Shown here: one piece after another, positions 22,444 to 32,557 of the stretch
How positions within the stretch are numbered: the first letter of the stretch is position 1
Layout: each line of letters opens with the position of its first letter
Assembly (NCBI RefSeq): GCF_004664715.2
Contig: NC_051063.1
Span: 69,205,018-69,269,017, forward strand
DNA length: 64,000 nucleotides
Origin: Peromyscus leucopus
Taxonomy: Eukaryota > Chordata > Mammalia > Rodentia > Cricetidae
Direction: 5' to 3'
Notes under the pieces: model-generated
The model's input: the letters and a program-made list of their open reading frames with translations, nothing else
Database searches by the model: none
What the model was told of the DNA's origin: nothing
Made by a program: the position numbers and the translations under genes

Positions 22444-22871
22444 TATTGGAGGAACCTGACTCCCTCTTAAGATAAAAAGCCATCTTACTACAAGGTCAAA
22501 ATAAATTCATTACTGTTTTCTGTAAAACTTAGATTTGACCAGGTCTTTACCCATTTTCTGGAATTTGACATGTCCCACACCCTATACCCTGACATCTACC
22601 CTGATAGGATGTTCTGCCAAATAATTTTGAAATGGTCAGTCACGTTCCTATGTAACCAAAATTCCTCTGGAAATCCCCAACCCTTGAAAACCTATTACTC
22701 TAACAGTTTTGAGGGCTATATAAATCCCACTGTCTCCTCTGTTTGCTGCTATTTTTTCAAACCACACTTTAAGGAGATATCTCTGTCTGACAGAAAATAA
22801 AGCTTGTGTAACTTAACCAAAGAATCTGGGTAATCGTCTTTATTCTCTTTGGTGGGATTAATAGTATCCCA
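22444..22871 (+). mobile_element. 3' LTR of a class I-type ERV remnant
   Basis: It follows a polypurine tract (AAGGGGGGAA). A TATA-like box (GCTATATAAATC) sits near 22711-22722, a polyadenylation signal (AAAATAAAGC) near 22795, and a short U5 ends about GTATCCCA. The first bases are TATTGG, probably a mutated TG start. A matching 5' LTR was not found in the window. Confidence 0.6.
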
Positions 22872-25229
22872 AGCTAATGGACAAGAAGACTCAATTTGTC
22901 AATATTTCTCAAATTGACCTATAAGTACAATGCCATGTATTACCAACTAAAACATAAGCAGCATCTTAAAACAAACTGAACAAGTGGATGCCAAGAATAT
23001 CCAAAACGGACTTTGTAAAAATGAACAAAATTGACAGATCTACTATTTCCAATATCAAGAATTGTTTAAAACTACAATGACTGAGACCATGATATTTGTT
23101 CGGTCTCAAGCCCAGGACAGATCTCAATTAGTACCTATGCCTCCTCCTAGCTCCCCCAGCATCACTCAGTACCTGTGTCTCCTCCCAGCATTCCTCACCC
23201 TGGGCCCCCACCCTAAACCTCTTCCTCTGAGGGACTGGGCTTCTACTTCCCTTCCCCTCAGCCTGATCCCTATATAACTACCATTTTGGCGACACCAGCC
23301 TTTTGGTCTCTTGGCCCAGGCTGCTCCCCTTGGTAGGTGCCTCCTCTTTTGCTTCCCCCTCTCTCCTCTCACAGTCTAGTTTAGTCTACTGAAGCCTAGA
23401 CTTTCCCCTCTGCCTGCTTTCTCCCTTGCTTTAGGAGTAGGCCTGTCTTTCTCCTTTTATTTTGTTTTTTTTGTTCAGTATTGAGAGTATACAGACAGAC
23501 ATATTAACTGGAGGGACAGAAGAGAGAGCTAAAAAATAAACACACAGAGAATATGCAAAAACAATAATGAAAAGTATGTTTTGAACATATGCTGCCAGAG
23601 TAATTGTGTAATATGCAAAGGAGGGCATATCTCATAATACATTGCAAAAGTAAGAACAATAGGTTCAAGTGCTGTAAATCAAAAAATTTTTAAAGAATTT
23701 CTAACACCTTTTGCTTAGGCAATAAATAACTAAAATTCAAAAAGAACCTACTGTTAAAAAAATTTACTACTTTGGACTGAAATTTAAATGATTTGCTCTC
23801 CAAAGGTCACTTTAATGAGATAAAAGGCCAAACTTTAATTGGGAGGAAATCCTTACAAGTGGATTAAAAAAAAAAAAAAAAAAGATACACAACCTAAAAA
23901 ACATGCACAAAAATTTGGACACCAACAAGAAAGGTGTCCGAAGTGTGGATTAGCACAGGAAAAGATGCAGCATCTTTTAGTTACCTAGGGATGCAGACTC
24001 CAGTCAGAGGGTGATGAGACCACACGTCTAACTGAGTAACTTCAGCTTCCTGAGCCTGAAGTCACAGAAGTGTTTGTGAGGATGAGGAGCAACCGGAAAG
24101 CTATGCTTTCCTCAAAGGTATGAAGGAGTGCAAAAACTGGAGACAAAACTTTGATGGATTTTTTTTTAATAAGATAAGCCACCTTTAGGTGTGTGTTTAG
24201 TGAGAAAACAAAAGATTCCCCAAGGCTGTTAGTGGAAAAGCCAGACACCTGTCACGGCAGTCCGAAGGTAACAAAACTGACCTAAAAACAAAGCCCCAGA
24301 CACTTCGTTGCAAATTTGTTCAATAAAGCATAATAAAAATATCAGCTAGAAAACATTAGAGTCCTTTGGAAATTAATTCTAATATTGAATGGGTAGGTAG
24401 TGCCAACATGTTTTAACTTATGCCAGAGTCACTATTTTGTGAAAAATGAAATTTACTTGTTTTCAAGTAAACTTACTTTATTAGGCTAAATATGCAGGAG
24501 GTGACTTTAATAATGAGGATGTATTTTAATTAGCCTATCAATTCTGCATGCAAATGAATGCATGGAGAACACTTTGTTCTCCTGAGTAGCTTAAGCATTC
24601 CCTGTCTAATCTTATTTACATTCTTAATTTGCTTTGCAAATTTTTCATTACCCAGATAAAATTCAAGTGGTCACAAACTGAGACTAGAAACACCTGAATT
24701 AATGAGGCCTTCCCATATCTCGCTTTTAGACCTTGCACTTCATGGCTTCTTAAGGAGAAGAGTTGGTTCGATGTTCCCCTGGTACCTGGCAGGCTCTCCA
24801 GTTTCCACACTCTGTGTATCTCTCTGTGCCAGGCTGATGCCAATGGCTTCGTCAGCAGAAAACAGCAATTTCACTGTTTTCCCCTTAGAGCTGACTTACA
24901 CATTATACACAACACAGAAAAGCATAACAAATGATATTTGAGGAGACTTCTCCAAAGATCATTTAGGTTGCACTGTGTTTAAATATTTACTGATTTCAAT
25001 AAAATATTGACTCAACTTTCCAGTAATCCTGAATTATTCTCTGTCATCCTCATGTCTGTCTCAATTGTCTCAGTAATCTGAGCCCTCTGAATCTCCTCAG
25101 CTGGAAGTGCAGACCTCTCACCTGTCCAGGAATGTTCTGGAAGTCTCCTCTACTCCTGAGAGATTTCTTGTCTTGGATCTTCCATAATTCTGTCTTTATT
25201 TATTTTACGATTTATCCTCTTGCTGGGGC
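22872..25229. other. mostly single-copy; one LTR-like promoter segment
   Basis: 23255-23400 has CCTATATAACTACCATTTTG followed by a C/T-rich leader, reminiscent of an LTR U3/R boundary, but I cannot delimit an element. An A-run is at 23865-23882. 24250-25000 is AT-rich and repeat-free, with an octamer ATGCAAAT at 24548 and a nearby TAATTAG. Confidence 0.4.
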
Positions 25230-25855
25230 CACTTGAGAGCAGGATGAAAGTTCAACACTAGTCCCGTGGTTACCTAAATAAAAACTGTAGGCCGTATCCC
25301 ACATTGAGAAAACTTCTCTTTGAGATAGACAGAGACCAAAGAAGAAAAACACAACCAATCAAAATTCAGAGTTGCTGTAAGTTGTGTCTCTTAGGAACAT
25401 GACAGCCTAAACATGAGCCGAAGAAGGACAGTAACAATAGATATGCTTAAGCAGAGAGGGAGAAGACCAGGAGGCCTCAACCCCAGACAAAGAACTACAG
25501 GCAACTGAAGAATGTTGAGCGTGGGAGAAATAGTCTTCTCCAGGGACGAGCACAGCAATTAGTTATCCCATACCAAATGGTCAGCCCTGAAAGTACACAT
25601 ACAAGTAAGAGTATATAGACTGAGCAGGTTGTACTTATATATGTAAAAAATATATAATTCTGTATAGTATATAATATGTATAATATTTATCATAATTAAT
25701 ATATTATATATTATATATAATTAATGGCAATAGAGGTCATGAACCAAGGAGGGATATATGGGAAGGATTGGAGAGGATAAAGTTAAGAGGGAAACAGCAT
25801 TGCAAATTATATTATAATGTCACAAAATAAAATAAAAACATTTTTAAGCTGCATC
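25230..25855 (+). mobile_element. rodent L1 3'UTR
   Basis: ACTGTAGGCCGTATCCCACA, AATTAGTTATCCCATACCAA, TGGTCAGCCCTGAAAGTACA, TAGACTGAGCAGGTTGTACT, GAGGTCATGAACCAAGGAGG and an ATTATATTATAATGTCACAA end. It is the reverse complement of the L1 end seen at 39740-40330. An internal TA-rich palindromic stretch spans 25637-25725. Confidence 0.75.
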
Positions 25856-25929
25856 TAGTCATCCAACAACATTTTTGTCAGGTTAATGGAATACACCATG
25901 AAAAACACATCCTGAATTTCACAGAGTTT

Positions 25930-27300
25930 TTGTTGGGCATACTGAGAACTGCCAAAAGTCCCTTGCCCACATTCTGGTACCAGGTTCCTCCCACCTTCAG
26001 TGATTCAGCTCTGACAGCCCGGCCATCACTAACAGCCAACGTGACATGTTTTCACAGTCACTATGTTTCCCTATGTACTTGCTCCATTCCCCCTACCCCC
26101 ATAAGCCTGCCATCATGGCCTGCCTTATTGCCGCCTCCATTCCTACTCAGAGGCAGTCATTTTGCTTCCCCCCTACCCAGTAAATCTCTTTTGTGAGGTC
26201 TGCTGCATGGTGTGATTTTTTTGTGGCATCCCTGGGCTCCCAACTGTAAGCTCAGATAGGCTCTCCCAATGTTTGTGTTCCCCTCCGGATCTGAGCCATG
26301 CTGGGATCCTACCATTCCTCTTCACCACCTACCAACTCACCTTTCAGTCCACCGATTGCTCAACCCTCTTTCCATTGCTGGCAATTGGTAAGTGATCCCT
26401 CTCAGTTGGTTTACATGCATCCCTAAGTCTGAGGAAATGACCACTGAGTGTCCAGCACCCCCAATACTCTTGTATTCTTGGAGGTAGAGGTACTCCAACC
26501 ACAGGCTGGCCCTCTTCACTGACCCTGTTCCTAACCCTTTCCCTTGGGTGAGATTTTGTTCCTGAGCTCAGTTTTTTGCCTTTTGGCTTCACTCAAAAGG
26601 TCTGGTACCAGGCACCGAGTCTCTTTGGGATATTTGCCCCAAGCCCTGTTGAGTGTGGTAACAACACATCAAGTATCCTGGTCTTCTCTTGGTCCCCCCA
26701 CCCTGAGTCCTGAGGATGCCCTCTACTACAGACTTAGGACCTTCCTCTCTCTCATCCGTGGGAATGGCTTTGTCCATGCCTTCTGGCTCTCCCTTGGGAT
26801 GCCTCTTAAGAACCTCTGACCCCTCCACCTAGTGCCCTACTTACGAGCCTCTAAACTTATCCATCTATGCAGCCAAATCTGGCCTCAGTATCCCTTAGAT
26901 AATCTCCAAACAGCTGCCTAATGGCACCTTAGTTCCCAATATTATTTGGGACCTTTACAACTACTCTGAGAGTTTTGGAAAATGGAAAGAGCTTCCCTAT
27001 ATCCAAGCTTTTTCTTTCTTCTGCTCCAAGTTTTCTCTCTGCTTTCTGTCTCCTGAGCTGCCCTTCCCTATATAATCCAGCTATGTTGGCTACCTGACCC
27101 TTCTATCCACCCTTTACTCTCCTGGTCTCCTGGCTCTCCCCTCTCCTCACATGGCCTGACTCAGGGTTATATTCACTTTGGATTCTCCCACATGTCTCTG
27201 CCTCTGGCTATGCTTTCCCTTTTATCTACAATAAACCTCCTCCACCACACCTAGAAGTAGTCATGTCCTTTTTTATTCCATTTATTCATTCATCTGTTGC
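25930..27300 (+). mobile_element. class I-type ERV remnant: LTR-like start, leader, gag-like piece
   Basis: 25930-26240 looks like an LTR 3' half (AGTAAATCTCTTTTGTGAGG, TGTGGCATCC). In 26890-27030 one frame reads FGKWKELPYIQAF preceded by NIIWDLYNYSES, resembling the matrix C-terminus of class I ERV gag. The upstream WPQYPLDN piece is in another frame, so there is a frameshift, and stops are frequent. The remnant is non-functional. 27170-27260 has AATAAACCTCCTCCACCACA, a possible second polyadenylation region. Confidence 0.45.
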
Positions 27301-27695
27301 TGAAACCTGAGATTGGCACATATAAGTTCCCTTCCTAAGAACACAGCCTTTCCAAACCAAGCTGCTGGTCTGACTCTCCTAGGGTATGTATGAATCATTT
27401 GTTTTTTTCTGGCTTCTGCCATCCATCAAATTTGACTCTAAATCCTAGAGTCTGCCTTCTCAGCTACTTCTCCCTGTCTGGGCTCTAACCATTCCTCTCC
27501 TTGTCTATGCCACAAGTATCACTCTGGATCCTAAAGCCTTCTATACCCGCCTAAGGAAACCGCCTGGGCATCTCTGGCCTCTGGCCTGCTACAGTCGCCT
27601 GGGTATCTCTACTACAGACACCAGGTCCCTCTCCCTTTCTCTCTAGTTTCTCTTGCCTCCCCCTAGGAAATGCAATCCTACCTGCAGTTCCACTA
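27301..27695. other. pyrimidine-rich stretch, possibly internal ERV sequence
   Basis: C/T-rich with no open frame of note. It continues past the LTR inserted at 27696, suggesting one older element around it. Confidence 0.35.
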
Positions 27696-28074
27696 TGTAG
27701 CTAGAAGTTTTCCAGTGTCCCACCTGGTCCCGTGGCTGCTCAGTCCTAAGTAAACACACAGCAACTTATATTAATTACAAACTGTTTGGCCTATGGCTCA
27801 GGCTCATTACTAACTAGCTCGTATAACTTAACTCAACACATTTCTATTAATCTGTGTTTTGCCACACGGTTTCATGGCATTACCTGTTCTCTCACATCTT
27901 GCTTCTCCTGGTCGTGGCTCACAGCTTCAGCCTGACTCCACCCTTCTTTATCTCAGTCTTCAGTTTGAATATACCACATAACCTTATTCTGCCTCACTAT
28001 TGGCCAAACAGCTTTATTTATCAACCAATGAGAGGAAACCATATTCACAGCGTACAGAAAGACATCCCACAGCA
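27696..28074 (-). mobile_element. solo LTR, same family as the LTR at 41544
   Basis: On plus it starts TGTAGCTAGAAG and ends GACATCCCACAGCA, so the element runs TGCTGTGGGATG to AGCTACA on minus. Blocks CACATTTCTATTAATCTGTG, GGCCAAACAGCTTTATTTAT and CAACCAATGAGAGG match the copy at 41544. Flanking 6-mers CCACTA and CTACCA agree at 4 of 6, so the duplication is eroded or absent. The 116-codon plus frame (27854-28204) is antisense LTR. Confidence 0.75.
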
Positions 28075-28280
28075 CTACCATGCTATCTCTGAGCTCTCTC
28101 CTAAAGTTTCCTCTCCCTTCTCAGAGCAGCCTGCTCTGTCTCTTTTCTTAAGCCCTCCTAGGCCTCTGCTCCCTCAGGCTGACATCCTCCCAAAGCTCCT
28201 CTAAGCCCAGGGCCCCTCTGGGATACAATGTGATCTTTCTCACTCCCTCTTGGGGCTTATAGAAATTCCCTCCAGCAGAG

Positions 28281-28348
<68 letters not shown>

Positions 28349-28708
28349 TCTCCTCCTTAAACTACAAATAGCTTGGGTTCACTATAGATCAATGACCAAA
28401 AAATTGGCTCACTTGATTTCCAAATTCTTATGAATCATAATGACTGCCACTGAAAAAAGTAAATGATCTCAAAATTTCTAATATCTAACCTGCTCTGCTC
28501 TGCACTTCTGCTTCCCATTCTTGCAAATCTTTCATCTCTATTTTTCTGTGTTCTGCTCTCAAAAAGATCTCTCAAGACTATGATGTAAACTCTGTCTCAG
28601 GATTTGTAAGTTCATTGGGTATGGTTAAAAAAATCTATAAAATCTGTAATAAAATTGGCTTTAAACTTATAACTAAAGGCTTATAATTAAAAAAATCTAT
28701 ATAGTGGG
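28075..28708. other. unassigned, contains a CT microsatellite
   Basis: C/T-rich to 28290, then the microsatellite, then AT-rich single-copy-like DNA. Part may continue the ERV remnant from 25.9 kb. Confidence 0.35.
28289..28351. repeat. (CT)n microsatellite
   Basis: About 30 CT units with a single GTC interruption near 28337. Confidence 0.97.
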
Positions 28709-29224
28709 TGTAATTTTTTTTTCTCTCTCTGGGGGCCCACCACCCAGCTCCCAAATAAATACATAGAGACTTATTCTTACTTATGAATGCCCTGCCTTAG
28801 CTTGGCTTTTTTCTAGCCAGCTTTTATTACTTAAATTAACTTGTTTCTTCTCTTCTGTTTTGCCTCTTGGCTTTTTACCCTTCTTAATTCTATATGTCTT
28901 TCTTCCCTTCTTACTCCATAGCTGGCTGTGTGGCTCGGTGACTGGTCCCTGGTGTCCCCCCTCCTACTCCTTTTCTCATTCCTCCCTCTTCTTCCCTAGA
29001 TTTCTCCTCCTATTTATTCTCTCTGCCTGCCAGCCCTGCCTATCCTCTCTCCTGCCTAGCTATTGGCTGTTCAGCTCTTTATTAGACCAATCAGGTGTTT
29101 TAGAAAGGCAAAGTAAGACAGAATTAAACAAATACAACATAGAAGAATGCAACATATCTTTGCATCATTAAACAAATATTCCACTACATAAACAAATGTA
29201 ACACATCTTTAATATTCCACAACA
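28709..29224 (-). mobile_element. ERV LTR
   Basis: On plus it starts TGTAATTTTT and ends AATATTCCACAACA. On minus it therefore runs TGTTGTGGAATATT...AATTACA. CCAAATAAATACATAGAGAC, CCAGCTTTTATTACTTAAAT and TGGCTGTTCAGCTCTTTATT are typical of abundant cricetid LTRs. The 103-codon plus frame (28860-29171) is antisense LTR. No flanking duplication, perhaps because another LTR landed next to it. Confidence 0.7.
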
Positions 29225-29231
29225 TGTCAGT

Positions 29232-29674
29232 TATGGTGGTATTCTATTTGTACTGAAATGTGATTTTAATTGTATATTAATAAATAAATTTGCCCAGGGG
29301 TCAGAGCTATTAGAGCCATAGCAAGAGTGTGGCAGTGGTGGCGCATGCCTTTAATCCCAGCACTTGGTAGAAGCTAGGTAGATCTCTTTGTGTTCAGGGA
29401 TACAGCCAGCATTGGAGACACATGCGTTTAAGACCTGGAGGGCTGTACATACAGGCAGTGACGAGGCAGTCACGTGTTTGGGTTTACAACCAATGAGAAG
29501 GCAGAACAGAAAGACTATGTAAAGACATACACACAGGAAGTAGCTCTCTTTCGGAGAGGTAGGAGCACCGCAGGAGCAAGGGTAAGGTTTTAGCTCTGAG
29601 CTCTGACCTCTTGGCTTTCTCTTTTACATTGGTTCTGTGTTTCTTATTTAATAAGACGGTTGGTTACATCTACA
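29232..29674 (+). mobile_element. solo LTR with captured B1-like segment, 6-bp target duplication
   Basis: Direct repeats GTCAGT lie at 29226-29231 and 29675-29680. The LTR starts TATGGTGG (TG start mutated) and ends GGTTACATCTACA. It contains AATAAATTTGCCCAGGGGTC, a B1-like stretch (GGCAGTGGTGGCGCATGCCT, TTTAATCCCAGCACTTGG), a TATA-like CTATGTAAAGAC and a R/U5-like 3' part. Related to the LTRs at 3455 and 7132. Confidence 0.8.
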
Positions 29675-30060
29675 GTCAGTAGTCTTAATTTGCTACACAT
29701 ACTATATATGAGATTCAGCTCTTGCTTGGAATATATTGTATACATAACTTAAATTAATTTCTTGTTTAGGAAAATAGGTGTTTTAAAATAGCAACCATGT
29801 GGCTCTTCTCCATCTTGGCTAATGACCTCATCAAAAATGGAAGCAACTACGTGACTGGAAGCCATCTTTACTAAGGTTACAGGGTGCACACCCTATGACT
29901 TGTGCATCTTATTATGACCACATAGTTTAAACCAACTAAGGCAACACCTGTGCAACTTTTCAGTCCTACTCAGCCCTCTGCTTCGCCTTTTAGACTGAGG
30001 AAACAGCAGCAGGTCTCCAAAATATTTTGGATTGGTATGGATTTTTGTATAATAAAAAAT
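29675..30060. other. single-copy stretch, no gene
   Basis: Nothing recognised. The 87-codon minus frame across 29893-30156 runs into the next B1. Confidence 0.45.
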
Positions 30061-30209
30061 TCCTGCCGGGCGGTGGTGGCACACGCCTTTAATCCAGCAC
30101 TCGGGAGGCAGAGCCAGGCGGATCTCTGTGAGTTCGAGGCCAGCCTGGGCTACCAAGTGAGTCCCAGGAAAGGCGCAAAGCTACACAGAGAAACCCTGTC
30201 TCGAAAAAT

Positions 30210-30249
<40 letters not shown>
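30061..30249 (+). mobile_element. young B1 SINE, cricetid type
   Basis: CTGCCGGGCGGTGGTGGCAC start, GGAAAGGCGCAAAGCTACAC right half, and an almost pure A-tail of about 40 (30210-30249). Closely similar to the copies at 5499, 41152 and 43708. One C is missing in AATCCAGCAC relative to AATCCCAGCAC. Confidence 0.97.
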
Positions 30250-30251
<2 letters not shown>

Positions 30252-30599
30252 AAGTCCCGTGGCTTCCTTCCGTAGCTGAGTCCATCACATATGCCTTTGT
30301 AACAGCCTCTTCTCTCTGTAGCTTGGGGTCTGCAGTAGAAATAGAACCCTTGTACCTGCTGGTACTGAAAGGTCTCCTGGCCTTGTTCTAGATGAGCTCT
30401 TTCATGCCAATGCTATTTAGGAGAAACGAAAACTTGTGTCTTTAAGTGTCTACATGATATGCAGATGCCATTCCAGTGCTGTGGATGTGCTCTGCTGCAC
30501 CTGTGAATTAGTTAGATTAGTTTTCTTGCAATAATCACAAAGAACAGTTTCTAGTATCTAAACTTGGCAGTGATTGCAGAGCAGTGTGTAGCTATCTTC

Positions 30600-30905
30600 A
30601 ACAATCTAACTCAGTGAGCACTTTTAAGTATCTACTATGCGCCATCCTTTATGTAATGTGTAAGGGGAGGCTTCTGGGGTAAAGGAAGTGGTGTGCTACC
30701 CACTGAGAGGCTAAGGTGGCAAACAACTCCTCTAACTAAAAGTAGACTGTTCAGACTGTCATGGAACAGGAGGATGAAGGTGCCCCTATAGGCAGAGACC
30801 TGGGAGGCTCCATGAAGGAGCATCATCAGCAAGGCCCTGAAGGGTAGGCAGGGTTTTGATTATCCAGAATGGAAGTAGAATGACAGAGACTTAGTAATGG
30901 GGAGC
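30600..30905 (+). mobile_element. possible L2/MIR-type ancient repeat
   Basis: GTGAGCACTTTTAAGTATCT, ACTATGCGCCATCCTTTATG and AGCAAGGCCCTGAAGGGTAG keep an order seen in old L2/MIR sequence. Low identity. Confidence 0.35.
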
Positions 30906-31195
30906 TGCTGGTGTCTTCAGGGAATGGGAGGGACAGGAAGATGCAATTATAGATCGGGAAGAGACTTCATTTCTATAGCCAACCAGAGAGCATCAGGCAC
31001 AGGCTCAAAAGACTACAATCCTCTCCATAGCAGTGGATTCTCCATGCTCTTGCTAGGTCCAGCCTTCCCATCAGTGAAGGTTGCATCGGAACAGCCTCCA
31101 CTGGAGGTTCTCATGCTGAGAAGGTCTGTGTGGCACTCTCAAATTGTCTGATGAAACAGCAGCTGCAAAAACTAAATAAGCATGCATCTTCACAC

Positions 31196-31613
31196 TGCGG
31201 GGAGCTCAAAATAGCTTGACCACACAGCCGCCATGATAGGCTTAGAGGCCCAGACATAGTTTCTATGACAGGCTTACTGTCAGGCAACACCCGGACCCGG
31301 GAAAAGCCATAAGCTGACCCACCAGGGGAGGGCCTGCATCTAAGGGGAAGTTCCTCACATCCCAAACATTCCCTATACCCCTAGACAAATGTCAGCCAAC
31401 CAGGAGCCTGAACCCTGGAAATCCCTTCACCCCAACCTCTGCTATGATAAAAACCCTACCCTGCCTGGGTTCTGAGCTCTCTGCTCTCACTGCTGCATCA
31501 CACTGATAGAGAGACCAAACTCAGAGCTTGAAAAATAAAGGCTCTTTGCTTTTATATATGGGATTTGGTCTCTGTGATGGTCTTCTGGGGGTCCCCGTGA
31601 TCTGGGCATAACA
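31196..31613 (+). mobile_element. ERV LTR (sister of the LTR at 46608)
   Basis: TGCGGGGAGCTCAAAATAGC start. CCCGGGAAAAGCCATAAGCT, CTATACCCCTAGACAAATGT and GCCAACCAGGAGCCTGAACC form the U3. TATGATAAAAACC is TATA-like. AAAAATAAAGGCTCTTTGCT is the polyadenylation region, and GATCTGGGCATAACA the end. Flanking CACA/ACAC bases are ambiguous as a duplication. A minisatellite follows immediately. Confidence 0.75.
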
Positions 31614-31621
31614 CACATTTG

Positions 31622-31785
31622 TGGAGAAGAATATACTGGTGCTCAGACATCAGATCTGGAGAAAGAATATGGAGGTGTTTAGACTTCAGATCCGGGAGAG
31701 GAAAATAGAGGTGTTCAGATGTTAAATATGAGGAGAAAGTAAAGAGTTGTTCAGATGTCAGACCTGGGAGAGACTGCAGTTTCAT
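31622..31785. repeat. 37-bp minisatellite (about 4 units) next to LTR
   Basis: Repeating GGTGCTCAGACATCAGATC, GGTGTTTAGACTTCAGATC, GGTGTTCAGATGTTAAATA, GTTGTTCAGATGTCAGACC, spaced by AGAAAGAATAT-like purine stretches at about 36-39 bp. A minus-strand frame shows the matching 12-residue period (SEHLYF, SKHLHI, SEHQYI). The sequence, not the frame, is the feature. Confidence 0.8.
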
Positions 31786-31875
31786 TATGTTTTCTTCTTA
31801 CTCTCAATTTTAATGAGTGACTTTCAGGTTTTAGTATTTAGAGTGATTTCGATAAGTAGTTTATGTCACCTTAAG

Positions 31876-31980
31876 AGGTCTGTAATGCTGTCACTTGAGA
31901 GACTCAGGCAGGAGGACTGTGTTCAAAACTAGCCTGGGCTACAATAGCAAGACCCTATCTCAACAAATTAAACAGAAGAA
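31876..31980 (+). mobile_element. old B1-like fragment
   Basis: TGTAATGCTGTCACTTGAGA, CAGGAGGACTGTGTTCAAAA, CTAGCCTGGGCTACAATAGC and AAGACCCTATCTCAACAAAT, ending A-rich. This is the right half of a diverged B1. Confidence 0.7.
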
Positions 31981-32400
31981 ACAAAAACCTAGTTTGTTTC
32001 TATGCCTGTTGTTGGTTTTAATGCAGGGCTTTTACTCTGAGAGAAGTCATGAGGCATGGCAAAACCCATTATCAGAGCAGAGTTTTATTAGGAGAAGGGA
32101 GGGACACAAGAGAGCGTGACCAGGCCTTGGAAGACATGTGCACAGAGAGAGGGGGTGGGGGAGGAGAAGAAGAAAAAGAACGGGGAGGGGTCTGTGTCCT
32201 GTTTCTTATGGATTCCCCTGCACATGCGCATATGGGCTTACAGATTGTGTCATCAGTTGGGTGCAAATTATGCGATCATGTAGCGCATGGATTACCTAGG
32301 ACATAAGGCCCCTTACTTGGCTACTGAACTGTGCATGTGCGGTCATGAAGCTGGGGGAGTGACCAGGAATTCCAATACCTATGTTATTATTAAGAATATT
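31981..32400. other. unassigned stretch with purine-rich tract
   Basis: 32140-32190 is almost all purine (GAGAGAGGGGGTGGGGGAGG and onward). The remainder has LTR-like feel (GAGTTTTATTAGGAG, CACATGCGCATATGGGC) but no boundaries I can defend. Confidence 0.35.
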
Positions 32401-32403
32401 TCA

Positions 32404-32547
32404 GGGGCTGGAGAGATCGCTCAGAGGTCCTGAGTTCAATTCCCAGCAACCACATGGTGGCTCACAACCATCCATAGTGAGATCTGATGCCCTCTTTTGG
32501 CCTGCAGGTACACATGCAGGCAGAATACTGTATACATAATTAAAAAG
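32404..32547 (+). mobile_element. B2 SINE with internal deletion
   Basis: GGGGCTGGAGAGATCGCTCA head, AATTCCCAGCAACCACATGG, GATCTGATGCCCTCTTTTGG, and an A-rich tail. About 26 bases between head and GAGGTCCTGAG are missing compared with the usual B2, removing part of the tRNA-like region. Flanked by AATATTTCA on both sides. Confidence 0.9.
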
Positions 32548-32557
32548 AAATATTTCA

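Noticed and set aside
23560..23990. Cys/His pattern resembling a retroviral zinc knuckle (CVICKGGH, later CPKCG)
   Set aside because: Spacing is wrong for a CCHC knuckle (one residue short before His and a stop before the last Cys). The two pieces are 350 bases apart with stops between them.
27690..28080. 6-bp target duplication for the LTR at 27696
   Set aside because: Flanks CCACTA and CTACCA match at only 4 of 6, which is not strong enough to claim.
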